DNA of 64,000 nucleotides from contig NC_052518.1 of NCBI RefSeq assembly GCF_014356525.2, positions 94,741,987-94,805,986 of the forward strand, written 5' to 3'. Under the pieces are notes generated by a model. The model saw only the letters and a program-made list of their open reading frames with translations, was not told where the DNA came from and ran no database searches. Within the stretch, counting starts at the first letter, position 1; every line of letters starts with the position of its first letter. The DNA is from Nilaparvata lugens (Eukaryota; Arthropoda; Insecta; Hemiptera; Delphacidae). Positions 23,455 through 35,220 of this stretch are shown here, one piece after another. The position numbers and the translations under genes are program-made.

Positions 23455-23489
23455 TGTATGATGTGAATTTTTGCATTAAGTACAGGAAG

Positions 23490-24684
23490 CATTGCTTTTA
23501 CACTCACGAGCTGAGTGACCTCCCACTAAACATTTTAGACAATAAGACTTCTCTTTTATGAGACAAAATCTATTCCATGGCTAGAGTTTCAAAAATGACT
23601 CACAATCTGTCAACTTATGTTTACTCCCCTCACAGCTTATACAATGAGATTTTCCCCGACCATCACTAGGAATTTTATCTCCTGACTGAATTGCGAAATT
23701 CTTAGAGTTTGATGAGCCCTTTAACGCTTTTCCACTATGAAAACTATCACCCTTATTTTTATCAATCGACAATGATCGAACTTGTTTTTCAATGAAACTT
23801 ACAAAGTCTTTATAAGTGGGCTCCTCTTTATCTCTATGAGATGATTCAAATTCTCTACAAGTTACACTATCAAGAATTCTCAAACCAAAATGTAAGAATA
23901 TAGCATCGTCAAGCCTATTATTTTTCAATCTTTTTACAGCAGTAACAGAGTTACAAAATCGGTCTAATACCGAAGTCAAACCTTCCCTGCTTTCTACTTT
24001 AAGCCCTTTGAATTGAAAAATCTCATCGAAATAGGTTTCCAACTGAGCTCTTGGATTATTATAGCGATTAACTAAAGCATTCCAAATAATACTATAGTTT
24101 GCAGCTACGGTAGGGAGATGCCTACAAATATAGGATGCTTCACCTGTAAGTTTTGATGTTAAATATTGAATTTTTTGTTGGTCAGACAATGCTTTATTTT
24201 CATGAACGAGATTTTTGAATTAGTCATAAAAGACAGCCCACTCGGACTGACGACCACTAAATTTCGCTAACTCAATTTTCGGTAATAGTAATTCATTTGA
24301 CACAGTAGTAGGTGAGGTTGTCGGTGCTGATTGCACTTCGACAGTAGGCGCTGAATTAATTTTTTGAAGAAGTTCAGCTGTTTCATATATTTTCGCTACC
24401 ATAACCAAGTAACTGTCATTGAATGCTGGATTGAATTGATCATTCAAACTTAATTCTAATTCATTGATAAGAAGTTCAGTTTTTTCATATTCAATAACAG
24501 TATTTGGAATCAATATATGCAATGTGAGGAATTGACTAGCAACTTTTTTATTAGTTCCTACATATTTAACTAAATCATAACATCTTTGAACTCTTGAAAA
24601 TAGCTGAGTTAATTTTGCTTTATTTATTCGCAATGATACCTCAGTTGGCGAAGCCAGCTTCAGCTCATCGGAAGCAGTTGCCAT
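23490..24684 (-). pseudogene. BEL/Pao gag
   Basis: The start is an ATG at 24684 (MATASDELKLASPTEVSLRI). A stop interrupts the same frame near 24220, and further stops lie near 23581 and 23478. The middle part (QQKIQYLTSKLTGEA; YFDEIFQFKGLKVES; FLHFGLRILDSVTCREFES) matches the general gag pattern of BEL/Pao elements. Cys/His pairs (CISCEGSKHKLTDCESF and CLKCLVGGHSARECKS) form nucleic-acid-binding zinc knuckles. All segments keep the same frame, so only point stops disable it. Confidence 0.85.
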
Positions 24685-25000
24685 TGTAATTCAATTTAAT
24701 TTTTCAATAGAATAGAAAACGATTCGATGAACAAGTTATTATTACAACTGGACAAAACAGATAACTTATCTGAAACAAACAAGTCCATTGTATTGCGATA
24801 ATGCGATAAGCATTGCTTGAACGCAAGGCTAGCAACTATGCTGAATGAAAGGAGTCGACAATCGCTGACATGCAGCTTTCTCTAACAAGAAAATAATTGT
24901 ACAATACGGACTTAGAATTGTAACACAAAATAATTCTAGCATGAAAAAAAATACAAATTCGAAACAAATTGGGTTCATATCCGGTCCAGCAGGAACATAA

Positions 25001-25750
25001 TGGATAGCCTAAATTACAAGCGAGAGCCGAGGACTCTCGATAAATATAAAGAGCAAAATATTGAATGATAATATGCTAGAATAAAGAGAGCAATAATTAA
25101 TAGATTGAATGTAGTAAGCAATATTTTCAGCATTAAATTTATACCAGAAGTGACTTATTTGGTTACTCACCAGCAAGTAGTTTTCTTCAAATACTAAATA
25201 CCAACTTACTCCAGGAATTGGAATTAGGTTTGTGGCAGGACAAGACAGAGTCGGGAAAAGGTGTTGGCCTCTCTTGTACATCTGCTACCCCTATCCGATG
25301 TATGTTAATTCTGGCATCAATTTAATTACTGATCAGTCCGAAAATTGCTTGGAAGATAACTTTACTATATTGACTATTACTTTACACTGCTGTACAATTC
25401 AAAGTCTGATCGCACTAGTTGAGTATTTCAATTTATATATTCACAAATAACAAGGAAAAACTGTACTTTCCCCAACTTGGGACAGTTAATATATCGATAA
25501 TAATTTTAACACAACGACGAACGTGTAAAATTGAATTTCAATGGCAACAATCGAAAAAACAGCAATGATCCTGTTTTTTCACCGTCCGATCCGAGCTGAC
25601 AACTTCAACTGACGATTATGCGATAGAATAATCTAAATACTAACTTATCCGCTAGGGCGCAGCAGCTGCCGGCCTCGCCACTACAACTACCGCTAGACTT
25701 AAAACTAATTTAAACTAGACTTAATCTAAATACGCTAAAGGGCGTCACCA
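25001..25750 (-). repeat. BEL/Pao 5' LTR
   Basis: Partner of 19961-20710. The internal region begins just left of it; I could not assign the primer-binding site to a specific tRNA. Confidence 0.9.
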
Positions 25751-27353
25751 ACATGTGTAACCGACCCTGAATGGGGGTGGAATTAATAGATCTCTATATT
25801 CTAAAGGGCGAGTCATGAGAGTTTATTAAACAACAAACTTTAGCATTCTATTAAACTTGTAAAATTTTATTAAATTAATCAAACTAATTTAAATTTGGAC
25901 AATAACAAAAATAATCTATATCGGTTCATTGCACATTCTAAAAATGCAAGATGACTGCATGTAAGAGTTTGCTGACTGCTTATCTGGATTCTAACTGTTG
26001 AAGAAGGTAGTGTGGACTTTACTCATTTCTCAATTACAAATTTATGATACTAGGGACCGGTCATTCAAGGGTTTTTTAGCATGAGCTAGAAAATATAATG
26101 GCACTAACAATCGATCAATTTATAAATTCATTACTATTTAGAAATTTTCACTACACTGATTACTCCCGGAATACTTTCTAATTCAAACAAACATTGACAT
26201 ATTCACTTCAAATGATTAATAAACTACTTCAACTCAACTCACAGCGAAAAATATTACATATTAATAAACTTAAACAGCAAACAAATTCAACACACACGTT
26301 AATTTTGAGCCCTCGGGGCCAGAGGCTACCTCTAGATTTTAAATGTGAATTCGGCCGACCTTGATTGGAACTGAACTTTTCCACGCAAATTATGTTCCCC
26401 TTCCACCAACGTGACAACGGTCCACGTGGAGACGATCATAATTCCGTGGGAAAGGGAAATAATGCAAGTTTGAAATATTCCCAAATACTCATGTATTTTC
26501 CATCGCTAACGGAAATACAGTTCCGTGAGAATACCTCAACCCTGCATAAAATTGGAGTTTTCCCGGACGCATTAAGTTGGCAAAATCTTAATGTGAGAAA
26601 ATTATTTTTTAACAGAAAAATAAATTTCTCACGATAAAAATTTACACACAAAATTCAGCTACAAGATCACTAAAGTATCATTGTTGAAGTCCTAATTCTA
26701 CACTTTTCGAATGAACCCATACTAACTTTATCTCTATGAAAACACAAAAATATAATTAATTAATTCATTTCAATATCACCATCACACATGTAAACTTTGA
26801 AGGACCGTAGGAAAGAGTACTGAAGTCTAATTATAAATTTGATAGGCCATAAACCTGGTCCTGAACATAACGAACTCAACTAAAAAAATCATCAAATTCG
26901 GTGCAGACATAAAAAAGTTATTGAATGTCAAAATTTGAGGCTCGATTTTTATTTACATAGATAATATTACCTAAAAAAATGCAAGAGTGATTTTTTTCTG
27001 TCCAATGGTTAGGATTGGCGAAAATGACATAAAACTGGAAAAGGAACCGAAAATCTATGCCTTTTTGGGCATCTTTTAAAAGGCTCCTGTGCTAGAATGT
27101 CAACTTTTTGTATTTGAGTCGTCCAATAATCAAAAATCATTGCATGTAAAACTCAGTGTGTTCGGAGTTTTTTATAACAAAAAATTACTGTTGACTGGAC
27201 CAAATGACTGCAGAAAGATCAGCCTAACCAAGGTTGTTTTTAAAATACGATAGTTGGCAAACAACCCTGCAGCAATAAATGAATGTATGAATTTTTGTGG
27301 AATAGTTTGTATTCACCATAAATAAATCTCAATATGCACCTGTTCCTAATACA
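25751..27353. other. Non-coding stretch
   Basis: Nothing recognised. The open frames around 26365-26651 face each other on both strands and lack motifs. No second copy of this stretch was noticed. Confidence 0.5.
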
Positions 27354-28268
27354 GTGTGCGGCAGCGAAACTTCCTTTTTTTAAGTAAATGGCACTCTTTG
27401 TATGGATAAGAAGGTTTGTATCTATATCTTGTAATGTAGATACATATATAAAGCTTTGCTTCAATTAGTTTTGAATATCAAATCAGGTAGGTGACATCAC
27501 CAATTCTCCATACATTGAGTAAACTGATTTCTGCGTTTGTCATGACTCCTGACAGCATTGCAGGTGCTATGTTAGCAATTCCTTCCCTGATATTGGTCTT
27601 CGAATCTTGTAGGGTCCTTCGACGGTTCACATGAGCAAGAGATTTCAAAAACCTCCATAGAAAAAAAATCTCAAGGGTTCAAATAGGGAGATGGGGCTGG
27701 CTACTCCAGATCGCTCCTAATTAAGATGAGGCTTTCTGTAAAGTGTTCCCTCAATCAAAGTCACGTTCAGAAAGTTCCTGCACAATTGCCATCTTGTATG
27801 GATGGAAATGATTATCATAATAAAGAATTCATCTCACAGAACGATCGGAAAGTCCAAGAGCAGACGCATGTTTGCGCGCAGAACGCTTTGGTGATCATAA
27901 CATTGAAACTCTCAATGCTTCAATATTATCAGGTGACCTTATGAGCCGAGGCCCGAGGGACTTCAGTTCTACGTCTTGTGGCACTTGCAGTTTGTCTGAA
28001 CGTTGTGAACCATGTAACAATTGATTTCCGGTCCCAAACAGTAGCCAAAGGGGCTAAATTGAAATGATTTCGAAATGCGCGCTGGGTTGTGATCACAGAA
28101 CATCCGCAAATGCACGCTTCATATTGTTACAATGCATGATGGCGGCTGAAAGTCGTCGGGGAGAAAACTTTAAGATCTGACCTCTCTAACAAGACCAAAT
28201 TTGCTCTTCTACGACATCAGCTAACTTAATGGCGTTCACTTTAAAAAAGGAAGTTTCGCTGCCGCACC
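27354..28268 (-). mobile_element. mariner-like element with both terminal inverted repeats
   Basis: The end 'gtgcggcagcgaaacttcct' near 27357 is mirrored by 'aggaagtttcgctgccgcac' near 28246. On the minus strand the interior reads as a broken transposase. Near 28130-27900 lie the pieces of a helix-turn-helix DNA-binding part. MAIVQELSERDFD follows near 27790, and the C-terminal region with NRRRTLQDSKTNIREGIANI and MTNAEISLLNVWRIGDVTYL lies at 27630-27480. Stops and shifts are frequent, and the central catalytic part appears to have been deleted. Length is about 915 bp, short for a full mariner (about 1.3 kb). Confidence 0.75.
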
Positions 28269-28269
28269 C

Positions 28270-28765
28270 GGCACCCGGTACTTTTTGAGATTTGAGTGCC
28301 TAATGTTGGAATTTTTAATGTAAGTCATCTTAAGAATTGGTTGCCGATAAATTCATGTAAATCATGGGATTGATTCCCCATGATATTGTTCATCGAATTA
28401 CAGTTTTTTTCTCAGAATTCCAATTATATGTAAATTCACCCCAATTTGGAAAAATAACCTAGTATGTGATATTCTTAAGTTAATATTAAAAACTGGAATG
28501 AGTTCATTCTGGAAAATCAAGTATATAATTCTACAAACTATTATTTGAACAATTTATCCTCAAAATTTGATGGGTTTATTTGATACCAATTCTCAAAAAA
28601 CCCACTTCAAATGGTTGCTCATTTCTTAAAAAGTAGAAATGACGAAATAGTCTGTGTTTCGTGATTTAAAATAGATTTATTCTTTTTTGGTAACTTGAGC
28701 TGTCAAATCGAAAAACGTCGAAAACTATCATCAGTGAAATGTTTGCAAAAGTGTGGTGCACAACC
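28270..28765. mobile_element. MITE family C, diverged relative
   Basis: The order of blocks is that of family C (tttttgagatttgagtgcc; ccatgatattgtt; aaatcgaaaaacgtcgaaaa; ending gtgcacaacc followed by TTAA), but many bases differ. Probably an old subfamily. Confidence 0.5.
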
Positions 28766-29094
28766 TTAAACGTGGCTGGGACATTGTTGAGCATAGGCCT
28801 ACTTTTATTTTCCTTTTAAATTACCTTTTTTCTTGAACTTTAATGATAGGAATCACATAGTGTATAATATCTTGTATATAGTAGTAAATGAAACACTATT
28901 GCTGAGTGACAAGGATTTGAGAGGGCAGACTGCAATGTTTTCACACTCATTTTTCAACTTGAATTTTATGAAATATTCACATGATGTATTTTTATTAATT
29001 CAAAGTATTTATATACAATTTATTATTCTTATTTTCCACATGAGTCTCAATTTGTAATATAATTTTGGTGTTCCATAAAATAGTGACGTCGCTT

Positions 29095-29272
29095 AGGCAA
29101 GTCGCATATTGAGACGCGACGTGGCATGAAGTGGCCTGAGTCTGCTAGGTGAGTTAGCATCATATTATGATCACACGTGTCAATGTGAATATTATAATAT
29201 GATCGTATGATATTGACTCATCCAGCAGATGCATATTCGCGTCGCGTCTCAATATGTGACTAGCCTTAGTGT
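29095..29272. repeat. Foldback MITE
   Basis: The arms 'gtcgcatattgagacgcgac' and 'gtcgcgtctcaatatgtgac' mirror each other, with further pairing through 'atcatattatgatcac' in the centre. About 178 bp, no coding content. Confidence 0.75.
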
Positions 29273-30051
29273 GTCATAAAACACTAAAACACAATCATTT
29301 ATTGATGCCTTGCAAGATGGACAAAGTAATAGACCAAGAAAAAGAAAGCACATAGCACAAGAAGGCCTTTTATAGATCTTGTCACTACAGAAGTGAATTA
29401 TAATCTCCAAATTTTCCGTTTTGTTTTTGGATCCAAGAATTCCAATATGCTAATGATGCAGTGCACATCATTCTCTCTACGATGAGCCCATCGTATCTAT
29501 GTGCTATGCCTTTCATCAGGTCATTGATCATTGAAATTTCATTCTATTTTCATTGAAAATTCTACAGTTTTATTTGTACAATCAGTTTTATTTATTTCTA
29601 CAACATCGACATACACATTTACATATTTTTACAAAGTGACTCTGTCGAATTAAAAAATTTGTCTTTCCATCATCAGAATCATAAATCTCCTCATCTCTTG
29701 CACTGGAGTGTCCTGTTTTCTAAATATAACTATGAACTGAAACGTGAGTAACTATATCAGACACAAGACTTGCTTGTAAATCATCTTCTGGTAAATTCTA
29801 TAATTTTCTGAGAATGATCTAATATTTATTTTTCTAGGCCCTGTGCTCATGTACTAGCAGAAGATGAGGACAAAGAAAACGATGTGTAGGAGCAGAGATA
29901 AAACAGATGCAAGAATATTCATATGCATAGTAAATGTCAAATTGTTATTAAATATAGTTTTGTTTTTCCTCTAGTAGAAGATGAATAATATCTGTTATAA
30001 GTGATTCAGTTTTTAAAAGATTTTTTATATTATCGCTAAATTAAATTAGAA
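29273..30051. other. Non-coding stretch downstream of the Arg/Gly gene
   Basis: No gene or repeat recognised. Confidence 0.5.
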
Positions 30052-30057
30052 TTTATT
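30052..30057 (-). promoter_or_regulatory. Poly(A) signal AATAAA of the Arg/Gly gene
   Basis: AATAAA on the minus strand, about 80 nt downstream of the stop codon at 30137-30139. Distance and strand fit a cleavage signal for this transcript. Confidence 0.5.
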
Positions 30058-30136
30058 CATCTCCGTGTTGTTTTTTAATATTATCCTCTTCCACCCTATC
30101 ACCTCTGGATTATTGAAAATAATTGATTCTGATTTT

Positions 30137-30332
30137 TTAATCTTCGTCCTCAGACGACGGCAACGGGGACGGACCGTCCCCGTGGGGATTCGAGCTTTCT
30201 CTCACAGCTTCCAACTCGATCTCCGCCCTGACCATTGCTGCATGATCCGCTAACGGATTCGGGATTCCCTCCATAGGAGGTATAAACGGGTCAATCGGAA
30301 TCGGGTCAATCGGAGACTCGCTCCTCGCGCGC
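30137..30332 (-). CDS. Final exon, Arg/Gly-rich protein gene (unidentified)
   Basis: On the minus strand an acceptor 'gaatttcag' ends at 30333. The exon starts with one base completing a codon and runs 64 codons to TAA at 30137-30139. It encodes RARSESPIDPIPIDPFIPP, then MEGIPNPLADHAAMVRAEIE, an acidic-amphipathic stretch, and a tail PSPLPSSEDED. The proline-rich start, short helix and Ser/Glu/Asp end suggest a disordered nuclear protein tail. The previous exon (32894-33131) ends with two bases of a codon, so the join is in phase and gives Arg. I do not recognise the family. Confidence 0.7.
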
Positions 30333-31168
30333 CTGAAATTCACAATACAACACCATACTATTTTATTCAATTCATTTATTTTGTGCGAGCCAGTATTAAA
30401 GCATAACACGGAACATGATTAAAACATGCCACATTGTGAGGCTCGCGTGTATTCTATTCTAATGTATTCTAGTCTATTCGAATAGAATAGACTGATAATT
30501 TCATCATTCACTCTTATTGTTATACTCTGTTCAGAATTACTTCTGACTTGGGATGGACATGCGCAGCAGAGAAGGCATACAGCGGCAGGGATACAACGGC
30601 GGCTATGTTGCCGTTGTGTACCGGCCAGCGTTCTCTAATATTTGCAGTGAGCATTCAAGCGCTCTTGTTAAACTTGGGAAGTTTCCTCTCAGCAATCACA
30701 GACTCAAGTGACTCTAATCGACAAATTCACAACTGCGCTTCCACCTATGACTCTATCCATCACTGCAATTGGCTGATCTCCCTCCATTTATCTGCGCCGA
30801 AAATTCCTTCAAGTCTGAAGTAAATTTGCACGGAGTATGGGGCTACTGATTATTAAAACACAATTAAAATAATCAAGTTCCCTTTACAACTCTTCAAGTG
30901 TAAATGAAACTTACTTCAACTTTTGTTTTCCGCTTGAAAATGGCTCTTGAAGAGTTAAAACTAGTAGTATTGCAATGATATAAAGGGTACGGTACTTGAT
31001 AATTTTCTATTGTGTTTTAATAATTTTATGGTATGGAAAAAAATGTATGTTGTGGTATTTTTAGATAATAAAAAGCATGAGAAATCGATGTTATCAATAC
31101 CGTACTCAGTATAGTGTTTTTGAACAAGTACAGTGGTATTGACTACATCAAAGTCTCATTCGTAGAAT

Positions 31169-31245
31169 AGAATAGAATGACTTTTATTTGGTGGACATTA
31201 CTGATTAATCTTCGCCACGTCATCAAATAAAAGTCATTCTATTCT
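31169..31245. repeat. Small inverted repeat, perfect 22-bp arms
   Basis: 31169-31190 and 31224-31245 are exact reverse complements (arm begins 'agaatagaatgacttttatt'). Confidence 0.85.
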
Positions 31246-31356
31246 AAAACGCTCTAGGAAATAGTTATAAAGTCAGTGGAAATAATAGGATGGTTAGGTT
31301 GCCAATTTTCTTTTTTCACCACCTTCGATAGTATTATTTGTATATTTTTTTATCTG

Positions 31357-31535
31357 TAAGGCTCAACTCACACTTACGCGACTCAGGTCGAGAATAGACT
31401 CGACTGTAGTCGAGAGCATGTGTTTCCAAATGGTGACACTCAGACCAGTCTATTCTAGTCTCCGCGACTGTCACCATTTGAAAACACATGCTCTCGACTA
31501 GAGTCGAGTCTCTGAGTCGTGTGAGTTGAGCCTTA
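31357..31535. mobile_element. MITE family A, full foldback copy
   Basis: About 179 bp. The ends 'taaggctcaactcacac' and 'gtgtgagttgagcctta' are reverse complements, and the arms stay paired nearly to the centre (gagagcatgtgttt against aaacacatgctctc). A partial copy is at 209-339. Confidence 0.85.
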
Positions 31536-31743
31536 AATGGCCATGTACTGAAAACACGATGTTGATTCATCTCTTCAATAACGTTGTGTTTCAATTCTTT
31601 GAATACTGATGATGTAAATTTAAAATGTACCTTTTTTCTATGTCAATAAATTACAGGTGATAATTCTACCAACCATATCAACAGTTTTTGTTTATATCAT
31701 TATGTAGTTTTGAAGAATACACTACAATATAATATTATACTAT

Positions 31744-32204
31744 CCTTTTTTAGTAAAACTCAGCGATCTGTGCTGTTTAGAATTGCAACTAACGACAGGA
31801 CAAGTGTGTTGAACACAAGTGTACACACATACTAGTCATGCATGTTGTGTCATCAGCGATAGGCTTCGATCAAAAAACAGCTGTTTGACAGAAGCTTCTG
31901 ACATAAAATAAACCATTGGAAAATTACACATTATAATTACCGTACTCAAAAATAATCTAACCTCGAATAGAGCAGTGGAGAAGAAATAAACAACCAAAAA
32001 TCGAAGATACAAAGACCTTACCTCAAAAAATTTCGTTCAAAGCCTTTTGCTGTCTTGATACAACAATGTATGTCGACACATGTTCAACAAACTTGTCCTG
32101 CCGTTAGTGGCCATTCAGCAAAGACAGCAAAGATAGCTAAGTTTTACCATAGAGGAAGAAAGCATATTTATGCCATCATTTCGCTATGGTTTTACTAAAA
32201 AAGG
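31744..32204. mobile_element. TIR element (MITE), 461 bp
   Basis: The ends 'ccttttttagtaaaac' and 'gttttactaaaaaagg' are exact reverse complements. Sub-terminal blocks also mirror (acgacaggacaagt against acttgtcctgccgt). No open frame of note. The superfamily is undetermined. Confidence 0.75.
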
Positions 32205-32278
32205 TCAGCCGATTGTCTCACGAAAAGTGTAACAGCCGAACACCATAGATTATAATATTGAAATCTGTAATGAAAAAT

Positions 32279-32806
32279 GTTCAGTAAAATTTTCCTATCG
32301 ACCTTAGTTTTCAAGATTATTAATTTTTCTATATTTTTGATAAACTAATTCAAAATAATTCTTGTGATTTTTCGATATTTTTGAAAAAATAATTTCAAGA
32401 TAATTGATTTTTCGATATTTTTGAAAAGCGTCAATAACTAGAAAACTATCAGCCAAAATCTAATTCCAAGGATATAGTTGGAAAGAAAAAGAAATTTCCA
32501 ATCAGATTTATATTATTTGCTACTTCATATGACGTTTTTGAACATTTTATGAGCATTAGAATTGTTTGAAATTTAGCTTTGAACTAGACGAATGCTCGTT
32601 TCTCAACTTCGAGCGCTCATTGAATGTTCAAAAACGTCAATAAACGGAACAAATATTATATCAATCTCATTGCAAATGTCTTCCTCTTTCCAAACAAATC
32701 AAATTAGAATTGAATATTGACTGATAGTGCTCTAGTTATTGACATTTTTCGAAAAATCTAAAGACCTCAAAAATTAAGGTCGATATAAGAAAATTTTAAT
32801 GGACAT
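32279..32806. repeat. Foldback element near the splice donor
   Basis: The outer arms contain 'aaaattttcctatcgacc' and the mirrored 'ggtcgatataagaaaatttt'. The inner arms contain 'acgtttttgaacatt' and 'aatgttcaaaaacgt'. It ends about 88 bp from the Arg/Gly exon. Confidence 0.65.
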
Positions 32807-32893
32807 TTTTTGTTGTAAATTTCAACACCTTTCGTGGGACACTTTGTATATGGTACTGTCCACCCTAAGAAACTGTAAGATTTGTTTTATTAC

Positions 32894-33131
32894 CTGGAGC
32901 TACCTCTTCCACGCCCACGTCCACCCCGTGCACCCCGTCCACGCCCGCGACGTGAGTGTAGGAGAGTTCGACGAGACCGACGGCGACGGCGGCCGAGAGA
33001 GCGACTCCGATGCTCGTCTAACTGGGCATCATCTGCAGCTGCTGCTGCACCAGGAGCTTCTACTTCCATCTCAGCTGCTTGTACTGGAATGTCTATTCCA
33101 GCATCTCCATCGGGTACCACTTGTTCCATTT
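32894..33131 (-). CDS. Arg/Gly-rich (RGG) exon
   Basis: Minus strand, 238 nt between the acceptor 'taattgcag' and the donor CAG|gtaata. It encodes MEQVVPDGDAGIDIPVQ, then an acidic/Ala-rich part with a run of Ala, then SRSLGRRRRRSRRTL, and a Gly/Arg tail (SRRGRGRGARGGRGRGRGSS). RGG/RG tails commonly bind RNA and are arginine-methylated in nuclear proteins. The first Met is not necessarily the start, since two bases precede it in the exon. The frame runs on into 30137-30332. Strongly GC-rich relative to the flanks. Other long frames on the plus strand here are shadows. Confidence 0.7.
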
Positions 33132-33329
33132 CTGCAATTAAAATACACAGTACAGATTAAACATTTTTCATCAATTGAATTTTTTCATTCATAATCTTTT
33201 ATAATTTTCTTTATTTTATTTTCACTATAGAATTATAATTTTTGTGTTTCATCTTATGGGTTCAAATTAAAATAAAAAAAATTAACAACCCATCAAATTA
33301 CAGGGACAAGCTACGGTATAAGAAGAGTT

Positions 33330-33470
33330 TTTTCAGGCGTTTAAGCAGACGAATCGGCAGGGCAAGAAGCTCTCTGATTGGCTGATTCCCGAACGCCAAC
33401 CCAATCAGCTGATTATCAGCCAATGGAAGAGCTTTCTGCCCTGTGCAAAAAAGCCTCAAAACGCTTAATG
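33330..33470. repeat. Foldback repeat
   Basis: Blocks 'cagggcaagaagctctctga' and, mirrored, 'aagagctttctgccctg', plus 'attggctgat' in both arms, pair across about 140 bp. Similar in style to other MITEs here. Confidence 0.55.
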
Positions 33471-33997
33471 TCGCTTGGCCCTAACGATAGTACCCGGTGC
33501 AGGAGTGACCGATCGTTAGCCCCTAACTGCGTGAAAACTGATAACTTTGGAATTTCCCTTTCCATCGGTAGATAGATGAAATTTTTTACATCCCAAAAAA
33601 TCTTTACTTATATATAATAAGACAGATGATGAGTCCCAAAGGCAGGGTATTAAGATTGTTCATCTATATAATAAGAGAGAGTAGGGTTGTGTTCGCATCA
33701 AAACATGTCAACTTGTGGATTGCATACCGGAAAAACGGGAATAACTTAGATCTCCAAATTTTGCACATAGATTCTAAAAATATCAATCTCGTTTTAGATA
33801 AGTACTTCAATGAATAGCAATTCTTAGAAATGGATCCATCATTTAGAATAGCGCGTATCCTTGTAGTAGAACTACATACTGCAAGTCTGCAACCGATTCG
33901 AAGAAAGCAAAACGATATTTCTGCTGTATGGTGTAAGTCTCCAGTATGAAACAGATACTAACTTGTGAAATCACATAGAACCTTTTCAGATAACCAA

Positions 33998-34348
33998 CTA
34001 TAGTGAGGTTCACGTTATAATGGCATAGGAGAAAAACGTTGCAGATCCTCTGTCTTGTCAATGCCTTCTATAGACGGTAGCTGATACAGGTTTATTAATT
34101 TAATATTAGCTTTTCTTTCTCGTTTAAATTAATCAATTCTATTTTATTAAGCTAGAAATTATATTTTTCAATAATTTTATAATGATTTTTCAACATAATT
34201 AAGATGAAATATTCTGTTAATTATTAATTCTAAATTGTTAACAGAGCAAAGCGAGAAAGAGATAGCGCTATCCGTTTTGTTGAATGATAGACAAGAATAG
34301 CAATACCATTGCTAACCAAACACTACCATTATAGCGTGGACCTCACTA
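33998..34348. mobile_element. MITE with 25-bp TIRs
   Basis: The left end 'tagtgaggttcacgttataa' near 34001 and the right end 'attatagcgtggacctcact' near 34328 are imperfect reverse complements. About 350 bp. A lone arm-like piece ('tataacgtggacctag') occurs near 51575. Confidence 0.7.
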
Positions 34349-35220
34349 GAGTGACGTTCATGTTATGATGATAGTATTTGGATTAACATTGGTGTTGAAA
34401 TTCTTGTCTATAATTCGACAAAGCAGACAGCGTTATCCTTATCTAGCTCTGCAACTTGCCAGGTCGTTTTAACAATGTATGAGTGATTATATTTATACAT
34501 TGTAACTAACAAGATTTTGAATCTCAATAAATTATGAAAATGTATTATTCAATCATTGAAGAATGATACATTTTGTAAGGGTGGAGCGACGAAAGTAGAG
34601 GGTAGCGGAGAAGGTAGCTTGTAAATGATGTGTCAAAACACTGTGAAGCGGCAGATGCAAGATTGACTATAGAATCAACGAAGAAAGAGAAAACAGTTTA
34701 GATACAGTACTTGCATTATATTTTTCAGCTACTTTATTTCAACACTGTCAGCTACCTTTTCCGCTATTCTCTATCTTCAAAATATACTCTATGACTAACT
34801 TACATTTTTCAATTTCTTTGTATGGGGGAGTAAAACTTATAAGCTGAATTGTAATTGTTTTCTGAATATTTAGGGAGTTGCGTCGACCTTTTTGTTGAGG
34901 GGGGGGGGTGGTCACCACACCACTGTATAAACGACAGCAACTTGCAAACTTATCAATAATTCCCTATCTGTACTTAAATTCGAATTCAAATCTTACAGTA
35001 TTCCATTTTATAACGATTTGGTTCATCCAATGGATTTCGTGATTCGTCAGTCGTCCCATTGCAAGCCCAAACTTCCAATATAACCTATAGGAGCTTAAAT
35101 CAACTAACTTGACTACATAACCTATTGCAAATCAATATTGATAAGAATTATTCTGCTCTCAAAATACGTGATTAGAATTAGTTTAAAACTGCTTTTGAAT
35201 TGCTTCTATAACATAAAGAT
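34349..35220. other. Non-coding stretch
   Basis: No gene found. Contains one G run near 34901-34910. Confidence 0.5.

Larger units (their letters stand above)
19961..25750 (-). mobile_element. BEL/Pao LTR retrotransposon without integrase
   Basis: Minus strand, 5790 bp, with two 750-bp LTRs. Order from the 5' side: gag, zinc knuckles, aspartic protease, reverse transcriptase, RNase H, then a C-terminal domain usually found after integrase. The integrase catalytic core is absent. Several in-frame stops and at least three frameshifts break the polyprotein. I could not recognise a clear target-site duplication at the two outer ends. Confidence 0.9.
30333..32893 (-). other. Intron of the Arg/Gly gene, filled with palindromic repeats
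   Basis: Bounded by the donor 'CAG|gtaata' at 32888-32893 and the acceptor at 30333. It holds a small inverted repeat (31169-31245), MITE A (31357-31535), an element with 16-bp TIRs (31744-32204) and a larger foldback (32279-32806). No coding sequence was found between them. Confidence 0.65.

Noticed and set aside
32799..33194. Plus-strand Arg/Pro- and His-rich frames
   Set aside because: Shadows of the minus-strand Arg/Gly exon, which has matching splice sites and phase.
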